From Haemaphysalis longicornis (lineage: Eukaryota > Arthropoda > Arachnida > Ixodida > Ixodidae), in the NCBI GenBank assembly GCA_013339765.2, contig CM023454.1:149649309-149713308 (forward strand): a stretch of 64,000 nt of DNA, written 5' to 3'. Positions within the stretch are counted from its first letter, which is position 1. Each line of letters begins with the position of its first letter. The translations under genes were made by a program, and so were the position numbers. The notes below the pieces were generated by a model that did no database searches, was not told where the DNA came from, and saw only the letters and a list, made by a program, of their open reading frames with translations. This document shows positions 20,961 to 33,154 of the stretch, piece by piece.

Positions 20961-22193
20961 TGTAGCCGTTTCGCTGCATTTAGGTGGATGTCAAACTTTC
21001 CTTTACGATTATTCTAATGTACGAATCAATGTACCAACGCAATTTGTGCAAGTTGCTCAACAGCAAAAAAAAAAAAAAAAATCGGGATGTGCCAAGTGCG
21101 AACAAGCATCATGCAAGCCGAAGGAAATAAAAATGCCCTGTGACAACTTGAACAGATGACCCCTTAATGTCGAAAAGGAAGCCCATGGGACCTGAAAGGC
21201 TTCCGGAACTGACGTCCTCCAACAACACGTTTCACCCCATGAAATAGCCAGGGCACTGGGCTGGTCGAGCGGCGCGGGGAGCAGACGATGCGTCCGTAGC
21301 AGACGACAAGACGAATACTGGCAAAAGTTAACTCATTAGCGACGCTGCAGTTGACCCGAGCCTGCTCGATACGTACTAACGCACATTGTTTCACAAGTCG
21401 AAAGAAAATTTTACCTGGCTATTTCATTCCAGTGAGAAATGCGGCACGAGCGCCACGAAAAAAAGCACGCAGGGGAACCGCAGCGCCTTCCGGCGAAGTT
21501 TCGGTAGTCTATGGTGGCGGCGGCGGCTGTGGCCCGCTTGAGAGTGCGTGCAGACGACAATTACGTTTCTTGGAGCCCATGCTGGGTCGTTTTGTGAGGG
21601 CTCCCCTCTTGTTTTTTTTTTTTTTCCTTCCCGGTTCGGCGAATTTCAACGGCGAAAAGCTGGCCACTCCGGGAAACCATCGCGAGCGGCTAGACCGTGT
21701 GTGAAGGCTCTGCTTCTCGCGCCGTGGGGGAGAGAACAAGGGAGAAGGAATTCTGTCCTCAAGTCTGCTACACCAAGTGGTGTCAGTTTTTCGAAACTCA
21801 ACGCCGTGTCCCGAAATCCTGGCCATGCCCCACCTCCTCGCCCGGCCACCGCCAACACCGTCGGGCCCGACCGGCGCGCAGCTAAGGCCAGGCCAGTGTA
21901 CGACGCTTGGGCAGTACAGATGCTAAAATCGCACTTGAATAGTTTATTCGCGCTAAGTACGCGAACGCGACCTGCGACGAGAAACTCTGATGCCAAATCT
22001 ATAGGGACCGGGCAGCTGGACGGGTGGCGCCACCACTCGGCGCTCTCCTCGTCAGTGGAATGAGCCGGTGCATTCGACTACGCAGCCTCCCGTTGTTTTT
22101 GTCGTGTTTGTTTCGGTGCTTTGAATTTTTTGGTGGTGTTGTGAGCGTATATGTGCGGTGAAACAAAGTCTAGACAGATGTGTTGGGTTCTTA
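20961..22193. other. Intergenic sequence without recognised gene
   Basis: Contains an A17 run near 21066-21080 and a T13 run near 21612. The frames at 21351-22063 are in GC-rich sequence, overlap antisense frames and show no domain. Confidence 0.4.
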
Positions 22194-22491
22194 GATGCAG
22201 TAATGACTCCGTAAACTTGTCGGACGCTTCTAAGTTGGGTATCGGCTGCAATGACATGAGCGCTTTTTGCAGCGATCTGCGCTTGGCTACACCCGTTCTG
22301 AGTCCGAATAAAACTACTATTAGTAGTATTATTTTTTTCTTAAATGCACTAACGGCTACGCAAACTTATTGGATGCTTGTAAGGTTGGGAATGGGCTACA
22401 TTGACACGAGCGCTTTTTGCAGCGATTGTGCGCCTGGCTCCGCGCGATCTGAGTAGGAATAAAACTATTAGCAATATTATTATTCATTTCT
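22194..22491 (+). repeat. 149-bp tandem duplication
   Basis: Two diverged copies start at 22194 and 22343. Both contain GAGCGCTTTTTGCAGCGAT, GCTTSTAAGKTTGGG and a 3' GAATAAAACTA. The repeat may continue weakly to about 22600. It encodes nothing I recognise. Confidence 0.65.
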
Positions 22492-25263
22492 ACCACTTTA
22501 AATTATCTTCACTGGTTTCCATGACTACGGTTTCCACGCCAGCCTTAGCGCTGGGATACCTCGATACGTGTGCTTTAAATATAAAGGCACCTGCATACGA
22601 GATGGATTACCGTGTAGCCGTAGAAATGTTGCGGTAGTTTACACTTTCTGTAACCGTGAGCTTTGTGCCTTCGGTTTTGGTGAGCGACACTGTGACAGCA
22701 TGGGAGCCTGAAAGCCGAAGTGGAAATCCTACATTTGTGGTGGTCATTTTATCAAAAGCCAAACTTATTCACCAACTCAACAGCCCAAGCTACAAACCAT
22801 CCACCATCCCTCCTCCCCTTCCCGTTTTACCACCTGCGTAGAATAAAGGCTGGCACCGATAGTTAAAAAATGTGGCAGCGTTAACATCAGCCGGTGTTTT
22901 TTAATGCTTAAGTATTCTTTACAGAGTACCTAAAAAATCGTGTAATGCCTGGTGAACACACCGAAAACGCGCGATTAGTTGCCTCAAATATGGGTGCATC
23001 AGCCCGAGTCCTCCAGCACAAACACATTTCCGACACGCTGAACAAAGTTTAGATTTGGAGAGGGGGCATGGAAGTTCAAAATTAAACAGCAAAATCATCT
23101 AGCCCTCCGTGTAATGATTATGATGGCTGAATGCAAAGCTTTCTTCCTGCGAAATCGAATGGGAAATGGTCAAAGTCAAAGACGCTGCGATCAAAAGACC
23201 AAACTGCGTGCTGATCAAATTCGACGCTCAACTAGTCAAAGTTTAAATCCAGAAGGCAACCAAGGCAACCCATACGATAGAGCTTTGCGATAAACCCTCA
23301 TCGTCGTTAGACGAAGGTGTGCATGATTTTTCAAGCGTAGGTGGCAGCTTGTAAACCGACCGCAGCATTCAGTTGTGAAGCTGAGTACAGGTTTCGGGCA
23401 CCCTCCTGTTTCGCGTCCTTCAGCCACGCAGGAATTGGTTTTTGAAAAACCATTTACCAACTAGCCAGAAACCATTGCAATTCTTCTAAAGCAATGCTTC
23501 TTCGCGACAAGCAATAACGTTCTACTATCATGCGGTATTTATTCTATCAACGATTCCGATTACCGATGACTGTAGTAAGAGCATTTCTGTGAAATTAAAC
23601 ACGTTTCAGCCGTAGGTAATGAAGTTACGGAAGCGTCGTCCATCACAATTTCTGTTTTGAGGTAAATCTTAGAATACACCCCCCAACTTTGTCTTTCGCT
23701 TGTGCACGACGTCGACGCCGTTTCGTCATCAACTGCGCAAGGCCAGCGCCGCAGCATTCTTAGATCGGTTGCACACACCGGCTTTGTGGGAGCATTTAGC
23801 TGCAGTATACTCCTCGATACGCGAAACTGCATGCAGGCATAAAAAAATTGCATGAAGCGACGGACTTTCACTTCCAGCTTGACTTCCAGCTTGGCGCATT
23901 GAGCGTCGTCTGCTATTAGTAAATACTGAGTATGGGCGTAAATCACACACATGGCATGCCTCGTAAGCGTCACATCCACGCTCAAGATTTACCGATCTGA
24001 ACAATGCGCGTGGGGTTACGTACGCTTTGCAAGCCACACCGCAGAAAAACGACAGAAAGCCATGCACAGTTACGCTGCGCTGACCGCCGCCGGCATTCCA
24101 CTGACGAGCGGTTCGCCACGGGCGGCGCTGTTCGCTGAAGCGACGGTGGTGCCATACAACGGCCGCCCGGTCCCTATAGACACCTTCGCTGTTTGTAAAC
24201 AAACATGAATGCGCCGAACGGTTCGCCCCAGAAGACTTCCGGTGCGGCACTTCCGGTAATGGTTTCTGATGGTCGCGGCCGACGCGGCGGTGTTTGCCTG
24301 GTGTGTTTCAGTTTGTTGCTGCATTATTTCTGGCGCATTCCTTTTAAGGTGTGTTTAGAGCGATGCCCAGCGACTACATGACTACTACTGTTACAGCACT
24401 ATTAACAAAGTCGTAATAATGAACACGACTTTTTCACAATAAGAACGGTACGCCACTTCACATAAATGGCACCTACGCTTTATCACACGTATTTTAAGCT
24501 GCCTAAAACGGGCTAGTTGACACACTCAAACGTTTGGCACACCTCACAATAAATCGCTTTTTACTGCGCCGGTGTCACAATGGGCAGTTTTGATAGAGAT
24601 CGGCGCCGATCGGAATCGGTCGTGATCTAAGGTGTTCAGTGTGACTGAGATAACAAAACGTACTCATTGTGTGATGACGTCAGGTGCGGCTGAGTCACGA
24701 GAACAACTATGGTTTACTGACGAGTACACTATTCATGAATCAAACTTTCAAGTTGTCCCGCACACATGTACCCCGCACTCACACCGACAGGTAAATTAGC
24801 TGGAGTGCGACGATTTCCATTGGCGGCAACACTATAGAGGCTAGAACCTTCTAGCCTCTATAGCAACACGACAAACTACGAGTCAGTTGCTCGCACCGAT
24901 GAAAACCCGCTCGCAGGCGTTGCTCATATAAAAAGCAAATGTAACGGCGCCACTGTTCAGCAACAAAGCGTGGGCAACGCGACGTACGCTGTGCGGCGAT
25001 TCATGCGGAGCGCGGCTACTTTCGTGTCCCGAGTGTTGCTTCGAACAGTACACATCACTGATCATTAAGCCTCTAACTAGAAGAAACACCTTTACAATGT
25101 ATTTTCGGCGTTAGCCAGCTTTGCTATCCAACTAAAGCGTCACCGTGGTTACTGTCATGGGCGGAACACGACGGCGTCCGACGCGTTTTTGTAATTGGAG
25201 ACCTTGGACTAACGTCTGAGCATCGCCTCTGTGCAACTGAAGCATCCGTTGGGCTTTGCTTAC
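22492..25263. other. Intergenic sequence, no gene recognised
   Basis: Apart from the palindrome at 24832-24863, no repeat array or domain was recognised. The antisense frames at 23560-24324 are composition-driven and share no family signature. Confidence 0.4.
24832..24863. repeat. Perfect 15-bp palindrome with 2-base spacer
   Basis: CTATAGAGGCTAGAA, then CC, then TTCTAGCCTCTATAG. The two arms are exact complements. It may be an excision scar of an inverted-repeat transposon or a hairpin. Confidence 0.9.
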
Positions 25264-25372
25264 CTTTGATGAAGTGGGCAGAACAAATCTGCGCGCTCTT
25301 ATGGGAGTATGTTTTCCCGCTTGATCGCTGCAAGCCAGGCGCTCCTTCTGCCTTCATCTCTCAGAAAACAGA
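25264..25372 (-). pseudogene. THAP-domain relic
   Basis: On the - strand one frame reads FLRDEGRRSAWLAAIKREN and, after a one-base shift, KSAQICSAHFIKGK. This is the second half of a THAP zinc finger: the conserved Trp, a lysine-rich strand, and the C-x2-H with following Phe. A good donor (AAAG|GTAAGC) follows the final Lys at 25264. The C-terminal THAP proline motif (AVPTIF-like) and the N-terminal C-x2-4-C were not found nearby. THAP domains bind DNA in P-element-type transposases and their domesticated relatives. The frameshift makes this a relic. Confidence 0.5.
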
Positions 25373-27504
25373 ACGTTCTGACTTCCGATAGCAAATTTGT
25401 TCCGGAACGCAGACTGCATCCCGGCACAACACAGGAGTGTCCGAGTCGCGAGCTCTCATCGGAATAATTTTATCCGCCGAAAATATCGAAACACAAGCAG
25501 CTGCCGCCACCAACGCAGGCTGAAACCACGGTAAGACAATGTAAACAGGAAGCTTTCTAGGGCACGTTTCCGGTGAACGCACAATGTTGCCAGAGAACGC
25601 CGAGCGCTGGCGAAACCGCACGGAGGAAAGAATACTCAGGAGAGGCCCCTAGCATCCCAATGCATTGCGAAAAGTGTGGAGGAAGTTACGTCATTTTTCT
25701 TGAGCCCATGGACAATGTTGCTTACTTGTTTACAACTGCGGCGGCCAAATTTGGGCGAATAGAACGGACAAATTTTTAAGGCGCTTGGTATGTGGCTGCT
25801 TCGATACGCTTGCAAACCAGCGCAGTCGCTACGACAAACGTTTTTAGATTAGGCCAGTTTGAAAAAATCTGCCGTCGGAGGCGTCTGCGTTCGCCATCGC
25901 GCGAGCCTGTTGCTATGACGACGACAAACGCTACTTTGCCAGGCTTAAGAGCTGAAAAATCGTCCTTCTATCTCAAAAACGAAGGCCGTTTTTCGATTGA
26001 AACTTTGGGTGAGGGTTAGAATGGGCAAATTGAAGGCGAAATCAACAGCTTAGAAGATGACATCGCACCGAGGAATTACCGACGAAGCTGTTTTCGCTTC
26101 GAAGCGGGAGGGCAGGGCGACGCCATGTTAGTCAAATCAAACCGGAGACAGCAAACGGATGATGGGATAGAGTGCTGGGCTCCGTGGGCTCAAGTCATGG
26201 CGGGACTCGGCTTCACAAATGTGACGTCAGGGCCTCTCCTAACTTTTTCTTTCCTCCATGCGAAACCGTGTATACGCCTCGAGCGCGGCCTGTAAGGGCA
26301 CCACTGAAATCCCCCTAGCGGCCCGTTTCGAAAGCAGGCGCGGGAGTCCGCGCCCCGCTCCCCAGTGCCGCCACTGCTTTTGCGGCACGTTCACGACTGA
26401 GATTTACCGTTTGTGGGCGTTTGAAATTCATGTTTGTGTGGAGCAGTCCCAAATGGGGTGTGTTTACGAGAGTGTAAATGTTTCCGACGCGATCTTAGTG
26501 TGGTATTTCGGTCTGGTATAAGCGCCAGGTGTGTGTCACAGGCCAGCGTCGCGGAATCGGCGTATGATGGAGCCGATTGTAGTTACACTGACCTGAATTT
26601 ACTAGCCGTGCCTCCGTAACCACCGGTTCCTGAGATGTTCATGCTACGGCTATACACTACGATTTAAATCGGTTTTGTGCGCTTACATAATCAGCGGAGC
26701 ACTCATACCTGACAGCACACCAGTTACGTTTGCCAATATTATACCTCAGATATTGATCACCATCATTTACACAGCCAGTCTGTGTTAATTTCGGGGAATA
26801 TTCAACAAACCTACGATGGACAATGCATAATTATACTCGGGGATCAGCACACGACAGAGTCGTCTTGTCGTGAGGTGGGCGCCCGCAGACCTTCATCTGC
26901 TACATATATCCTCTGCGAGCAGCGCCGAGACGGGCTTACAATATAATCCGCGTCCGCGACTAATTGCTTCTTCGAAACATCGTCATATGGCACAGGGAGC
27001 CTGCAGAACAAACCAAGAACTGAAATCAGAGGGCCTTATCACATACCATACTCTTCCAACCACACATTTCATCGCTTGTTTGAACAGCCTACCCTGTATA
27101 CTTCCAAAAATGCGTCCGCCGTACGATCAGCTGTTCGTTGAAGTATAAAAACAAAAGGAAAGTGAACGTGAGATTTATGTGTGGGATTACTAAAACGTTC
27201 ATTGCTTGATTCCGCTCCGCATTTGTACACGGCGTCCCCCCCCCCCCCACCGATTTCTCGCGAAATAGCAGTGCATTTCGCGTATAGTTGGGTCTAGTGA
27301 AACCTAGACGAACGTCTTAGCATGCCAGAAGCTGCACTGTTTTTTTTTTCATTTCCGTTACAGCTATTATGTTTCTAAATTCCGCATTGGCAGCATTTAT
27401 TTTTCTGTGGTTTCATTTCCTTGGTTCTTGCTATATGGCGTGTGTGGGCACATATTTAACGACGCACAGGCTTGGAATATACTTTACATTTTCGCATGGC
27501 TTAT
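25373..27504. other. Intergenic sequence, no gene recognised
   Basis: A 13-base C run at 27236-27248 is the only simple repeat. The stretch 25380-25620 on the - strand may be the 5' part of the THAP relic but no cysteine pair could be placed. Confidence 0.35.
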
Positions 27505-28054
27505 TGTTATGAATGGGCCAAGGACCACGCAGGCGGGAGACGAACGCTGTTTAACACGTTGACGCTATATTTCACGAGATGAAGAACAAGCACAGGACGG
27601 GAACATAAGATGCGATGGGGAAGCACAACACAGTCTGTCGGTACACAATACACTCTGGCAGTTCGGAGGTCTGAGGACAATGCCCGGTGCGATTAAGCCA
27701 CATTCCGTCGATGCGTTTCTGGCAGCTCAACAGCAGGAACGGCAGCCGCCCGACAGCCGGAGCGGAGAGTTTCAGCAATCGGTGCACCCAGTACTACGAC
27801 GACGGTGCGTGGGCAGACGCGCTTCTCGAGCCCTTACAACGGGGTGACAACGGTCTTGTTACAGGTGGCCCGTGGACCAGGCGTCCCACGGGTTGTTTCC
27901 CACGAACCGTGCCCTGTTCCGCCGCTTGCCTTAGAGCCGTCGTCGTTCGACCCTCGCGATCCCGACACCGCGTGGCCGCTCCTCCTCGTCGTCGTTGCTG
28001 CATATCCTGCTGGTTCAATGGCGCGGTCAACCGCTCGCGTGGCCATTCATCACA
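27505..28054 (-). repeat. Solo LTR (family A) with 5-bp target duplication
   Basis: Reverse-oriented copy of the LTR at 3246-3819, 550 bp, running on the + strand from TGTTATGAATGG to CCATTCATCACA. It is flanked by CTTAT at 27500-27504 and again at 28055-28059. This duplication plus the absence of internal sequence shows a solo LTR left by recombination between the two LTRs of an inserted element. Open frames here are LTR artefacts. Confidence 0.9.
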
Positions 28055-28059
28055 CTTAT

Positions 28060-28941
28060 ATTCTTATAAAAGGCATAAGTTATTGTCCGGGATTGGGTAA
28101 TCACAACCCCGAAACATATTTTTCTGCGGCGTATATATGCGAAACGAAGCCGCATTGGTTGTCCACGCTGCAAAATGAAGCCAACCTCTCATTGTGCCAG
28201 TATCAGGTCTAAACGAGGCGTCAGTAGAATTCATTTGTGCCTGATGTTTTGGAGGTGACATGGGTGATATGTTGCTGCCGTCGCCGACGACCAGAGAGCG
28301 GCGACGAAGCGCGCAGAACCGCGTTCCCGGGTAGCTCTTGCAGGCGATCGCGTACTCTACGAAGACGCAGCTGCTTTTTAAGTGACCTAAACGTACTCTT
28401 TGCCTATAGTCGTCACCATAACAAGTTTTTTTTAGGGCGCGGAAAGGCGAAAAGAAGCGAAATAGAACCAAAACACTGCACGAGCCCCTATAAGTCACGC
28501 AGCGCAAATCCCTTCAACGCCGCGGAGAAGCGGCGGCAGGCGGCGCAGCGATCGCGAAGCCGGGTCGGCCATTTTCCGGCAAGCGGTGTGCCACCTGCCG
28601 GGCATTTTTGGGGGACTGCGGGGCGAGCAGACGATGCCGCTGTCAGGCTGTTGCTCGCTGCCGTGCGTGGATATCAGGCGTTGAAGTAGCATCGAAAATC
28701 GGTATATGTCATTTATTCGGTGTGTCAGCAGCGCTAAATTTAAGTCGTTTCAGGAGAACGTTCAAAGCGTGCGCGAGCGGTCAGGTTTTACGATAAATTC
28801 CGCTCCTAACCCGCTAAGGCGGCGTACACCCCAGACGCGCCTTGTCCGAACTATGAGGATACGTTTTGCCGTGCCAGAAGGGCGCCCGACGTTTTAGCAC
28901 GAATCGATATTTATTTTATTACCTGTGGGCAAGTTGCCGTT
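28060..28941. other. Intergenic sequence, no gene recognised
   Basis: GC-rich around 28230-28690. Overlapping open frames on both strands lack domain features. Confidence 0.35.
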
Positions 28942-29319
28942 ATGTACAAAAGCTACTCGTCCAGGCGTCATTACGCCGATGTTGGGTGCATCAACAATCA
29001 GCGTAAGCGCAAATCACGCAAGAAACGTGAAAAGAAGTGTCTGCATGTGCGGAGTCTAATCGCCGCACAAATTTGCCCTTTGAGTGCCGCCGCCAATGAG
29101 GTAGTCGCACTGAATCGGAAGGACTTCAAACCTAGCAAATTGGTGAGAGTAAGTATGGTCGTACGCTGCGTTTGGAAGCGACGTTTGTTCACACTTATCG
29201 CATGTTTCTGCTCTCTGGAGGTATGTCCTATTCATTTCATCGGCGGGAAGGCGACAAAAATCAACCTGCACCGATTATACAGCTCGGGCACGCGAAAAAG
29301 GCGAGCCGAGAGCGAATAG
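28942..29319 (+). pseudogene. THAP-like open frame with possible 72-base intron
   Basis: The frame opens at ATG 28942. After a basic N-terminus (GCINNQRKRKSRKKREKKC) it reads LNRKDFKPSK and, further on, VCPIHFIGGKAT. These match the central RKDFxPS and C-x2-H-F-xGGK of THAP domains. Between them lie 24 extra codons bounded by GTAAGT (29149) and CTCTCTGGAG (29220). Removing this 72-base in-frame segment would restore normal THAP spacing. Only one cysteine of the N-terminal pair is evident, and nothing downstream resembles a transposase, so it is probably a fragment of a P-element-like or host THAP gene. Confidence 0.45.
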
Positions 29320-30048
29320 GACCACCGTGGGAGTTCCCCCAATGAACAGATACGAGACCTGTTTCCCACATTCATCCCCGAACGGTTGGCGATCCGGTTC
29401 AGCTTTTTATGGACACTGCTGGCACTTTCTCTACGGTGATGTTTGCCGACGCCAGCGCAGCGCATCAGAAACGCTGCTGCATGTTTAGCCGAACATGGCT
29501 CCCGACCCACTAAAGTGCACGTACATCACGACGGAAAGGTGGCCATGCAACCAAGCAGAGCTCTGCTGCACACAAGTGTACTTCTCACTCTCAAACTGAT
29601 TCACCCGGTGCTGTACGATGGCTTCGAAAAACTCTTACATCTAATGAACTAGTGTTAGAAATTCAGGACACAAACTCAGGACATACACCGTGTTCGCGTG
29701 TCCTGGCGTCAACGCAACAGCCACCCGGAATGCAGGCCGCAGAGGCTGGTACGCTCCCCGTGCGTATGCAATATCCCGCTCCTCTGGCGCCCTCCTAAGC
29801 GGGTACTCGCCTCGCCAGGGGAAAAGGACGTTCTCGGCACACCGCGGCCGCAATCCGTGCCCCGCGCGGCAGGCATCTCCCTAGCGGGTTGTCCCGCTTA
29901 GATGAGGTCCTGCTCCGACGACTTCGCTTGGGGGTGGCCCGAGGACACGGCCGCCTCAGTACCACGCCCCTGGTGTCCCGCTCCCGTTGAGTAGGCTACA
30001 GGGGAGCATTAGGTGTGGAGCTACCCTGCCCTCAGAAGACTACCCCTG
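29320..30048. other. Intergenic sequence, no gene recognised
   Basis: GC-rich from about 29730 to 30000, resembling repeat sequence, but no family was recognised. Confidence 0.35.
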
Positions 30049-30196
30049 GTATTCTGAGTCCCTCCTCCACTCCAGTCCACTGCTCTACTTTAGTGAGGTG
30101 AGGGTGGGATTCCTGGAGCTGGAGTGGAGGGAAAACCCCACCCTCGCCCAACTAAAGTAGAAGAGTGGACTGGAGTGGAGGAGGGACTCAGAATAC
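30049..30196. repeat. Imperfect 148-base snapback repeat
   Basis: A left arm of about 60 bases starting GTATTCTGAGTCCCTCCTCC is matched by its near-perfect complement ending at 30196 (GGAGGGACTCAGAATAC). About 25 bases lie between (GGATTCCTGGAGCTGGAG). Arms differ by a few substitutions. It could be a foldback element or a hairpin-RNA source. Confidence 0.85.
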
Positions 30197-30780
30197 GGTC
30201 TCGTGAACCTCGCCTCCTGCAGCAGGCGTCCCGGCAGTCCACCGGACTTCGCCTCGTCGACACTGGGTTCACATCACGGCCAACTTCTCCGGTTTCTTCA
30301 GGAATCTGGAGTCTATATGTACATATAGTTTTTGTTACGAGGAGTATCACAGTTCCGCAAACAAACTAGCCCAGCGGAAAGTTTTTATTAAACTACACAT
30401 GCACTTCGAAGTGTACGGTGAGATACGCAGTATTAAGCTAAGCTACGTGGAGTGTCTTGCAGTCATTGCTAGCGAGGGTTGTGCTGCGCAAATACAGCAA
30501 GGACAGGTGCTTTGGCTTACATAGAATGCCTTCATTGTGAACAAGGCTTCCGTGCTGGAAGCCGAAACGTCAAGAACGATTTTTTGACTGGTCGGCGTCT
30601 CGTGTTTTTTTGAAATAGAATGCCTTGAAAGGCGTGTTGGTTTATGGCTTAGAATGAACTACAGCGCCAAAGGAAGGGGCGAAAACAGACAAATGACTCG
30701 ACTTTTGCTATGGTCTGCTTTGCAAACAATGGCTCCAGAACGTTTTCGCCACTCCGCCGTCTGTCGGGGCGTGCAAACAG
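30197..30780. other. Intergenic sequence downstream of the receptor gene
   Basis: No domain was recognised. TTTATT at 30384-30389 (AATAAA on the - strand) is a possible polyadenylation signal for the - strand receptor gene, about 760 bases after its stop, beyond an intervening SINE. Confidence 0.3.
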
Positions 30781-30782
30781 AA

Positions 30783-31058
30783 TATATTGATTGATTGTTT
30801 GTTTGCTTGATTGATTGATTTGTTGATTGTGGGGTTTAACGCGCCGACGCTACATCTCTGCTGTGAGGCGCGCCGTAGTGGAGTGCTCCGGATTAATTTT
30901 GACCACGAGGGATTCTTTGACGTGCGCCGAAATCTCGACACATGGGCGTTTTGGCTTTTCGCCTCCATCAAAAAAGCAGCCACCGTGACCGGGATCGCAC
31001 TTGCCTCCTTGGGCTCAGCAGCGCGACGCCTTAGCCACTGAGGCACCGCGGCGGGTTA
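30783..31058 (-). mobile_element. tRNA-derived SINE, copy 1
   Basis: On the - strand the head is tRNA-like (ACCCGCCGCGGTGCCTCAG, box A, then a decayed box B GTGCGATCCC). A body follows that includes AAAATTAATCC and GTTAAACCCC, and a tail of AATC units (complement TTGATTGATT at 30787-30830). The same head-body-tail order occurs at 50889-51165. It sits just 3' of the receptor's stop codon. Confidence 0.75.
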
Positions 31059-31146
31059 AGGTACGGGTATTTGCGAAGATATCCTGCGTGCACAGCCGCA
31101 TACCTGGCGTATGTGGCTGTAATACCTGGCGTATTAGCCAGTGAGG

Positions 31147-31533
31147 CTAATTCGTTTCATTTGCACCTTCCAAAAGACTCGGAGCCATCTGTAGGACAAC
31201 AACGACATAGGTGGCGACGGCGCCTCCGGTAGTAACAAGAGCAGCTCGATTGAGCTCGTAAAAATTCCACGCCGTCAAGGAGACGTCCTTGGTCTGCATC
31301 TGGGACATGAGCAGGAAGCACTCGTCCAGGAATTCCCCGTCCGCTTCCGGAGCCGAGGAGTGAAGCGCCGACATTTGATTGACGTCGAGCAGGGAAGCGT
31401 CGTGGGCCTCGCAGACGGCAGCGGCGGAAAACGATTGGATGACGAAGCTGACGAGGAGGTAGACGATGTCCAGGGCCACCTGGGTGGTCACTATCACGTC
31501 CTTGGTTGGGTCGAACTGCATCAAGTGCGTCAC
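31147..31533 (-). CDS. Last exon of a gustatory-receptor-like gene
   Basis: The exon follows an acceptor TTCATTGCTACGCGCAG (complement, ending at 31534) and runs 128 codons to TAG at 31147. It begins VTHLMQFDPTKD, contains a hydrophobic span VALDIVYLLVSFVIQSF (likely TM6), a loop with EAHDASLLDVNQM, then MQTKDVSLTAWNFYELNR and a last span ALVTTGGAVATYVVVVLQM (TM7). The TxWxFxELNR...TYxxxLLQ arrangement is the C-terminal signature of arthropod gustatory receptors, seven-pass ligand-gated channels of chemosensory neurons. The matching upstream exon is at 46972-47077. Ligand unknown. Confidence 0.75.
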   Translation of the reverse strand: MTHLMQFDPTKDVIVTTQVALDIVYLLVSFVIQSFSAAAVCEAHDASLLDVNQMSALHSSAPEADGEFLDECFLLMSQMQTKDVSLTAWNFYELNRAALVTTGGAVATYVVVVLQMAPSLLEGANETN

Positions 31534-33154
31534 CTGCGCGTAGCAATGAATAAAAAGGCTCAACGATAGAAAGAAGACTTCAGAAGCACACTGCATTAAA
31601 TTGCATTGTAAAATGCCACACTAAGATATGGGATGTGGCGACGACGCTGTGAGTTTGTAGGAAGATTCTAAGGCATATTGCGGGAGGACATTTTGAGCGA
31701 GAAAAGAAGAACTACTGATACCTTCTTTCTCTCTTAACGGCAGAAGTCAGGTTTGGTCTTTTTCGTTGGTTGCTGTGTGTGATACGTACTAGATGGCATT
31801 ATCCTACTCAGCGACCAAGGGAAGTGCTGCGGAGTGGTCAACACGTTAAGGACAGTTCAGATGAAGCCGACCATCCCGACGCACTTGCGGGACTCCAGGA
31901 CCAAATTTAACCGATTGAGAGCATAATTATTTGTGAAAACTCTGTCTGGATAAGGGCAAAGTGCGTATTCTACCTCTAAAATGTGATAACCAAAAATATC
32001 AAGATTCACGTGACATCATTGCCATCACTGAAGACCTGTGGGACGAAGGCGGTAGTTGGGGAAAGGGCCGTTGATGGCGCATTGATGTTTTATAGTCTTC
32101 GTTCCCCTCCTTCTGCTGAATATTATCGTCACCATCACCATCATTTAATTTTCCTTTATTAGGAGGACAAGCCAGGTGCAAATAAAGTTAATGAAATGTA
32201 GTTTTAAACTAACACACCTAATTTCGAAACCAAAGCAAAAAGGAGCATTCAAGGCACAAAGAAATCATTAACGGGAAAACTGCAGTGCAGAACAATATAG
32301 AAGAGGACAATAAAGTTCATATTTGCTCACATAACAACAATAATCAGTGGCCTCACACTCTGTGAAGAAATATGACCAGCGAAGTTAGATGCAGTCCAAG
32401 GATTGCACAAAACAAAACACGTTTGTTTGCAATTTGTGATTAAGCATACTTGCTAGCTGATTAGATTAATTAAAATTGGAAGAACTCGAGTTCTGTTCTC
32501 GCAAGCAAAAAACGGCTATAGTCCCCCCCCCCCTTCCCCCTGCGTCGTAGCAATCTTGCAGTCCGTGTAACCCGATAACCCGAAGCGCTCCATCGTGGAG
32601 TACATCGGGTCGGGGCGGACGCTGCCCAGTTCCGGCCGGGCCTGCGCACTCTTAATGAATGCAGGAGGCCGCACAGCGCACCGAGTCCACGTTTCCTTCC
32701 TTCAGTCTATTTCAGTAATGAATGCTTGCATAATATGTATGAATGCTTGCATAATATGCATAATCCTGAAGTTCGTCTCACAGTTCCCCAGTCTGAGGCA
32801 TAATATTGATTCTAGTAGTATTTTCTGCTTGTACAGCGTATGCCCGCTTTATTTGCTGCGTCTCCTCATCGCTGGCTCATCCCCAGACACGCGGTGGGCA
32901 GCGTGAGCGGATGCAACGGGGGCTGCCGTTGCAACTTTTAAAGAAATCAAAGCCGCCATCCGAAGATCATGACGAACGAGTAGAAACGAAGCACGAGGCA
33001 AATTTTCCTAAAGGCTGAAAGAGGCATTACATAGGGGGGGATGCAATTCAACGACCAACACAATGAACAAATCAAGGCCAGACACTCTGTGTAAAAGGTT
33101 CAATGTCAAAAATTAGAGTGATGATGATGTATTCGGCATTAGACAGCATTCAGT
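31534..33154. other. Receptor intron, unassigned portion
   Basis: AT-rich with no recognised domain. AAATAAAGTTAATGAAATG near 32177 resembles a retroelement 3' end. A ten-base C run lies at about 32523. No further receptor exon was recognised on the - strand. Confidence 0.4.

Noticed and set aside
21548..22063. 171-residue + strand frame in GC-rich sequence
   Set aside because: Overlaps antisense frames of similar length and encodes no domain.
27505..28054. Overlapping frames with GATRCRDREGR or HRVAAPPRRR sequences as a gene
   Set aside because: The segment is a solo LTR with a CTTAT target duplication.
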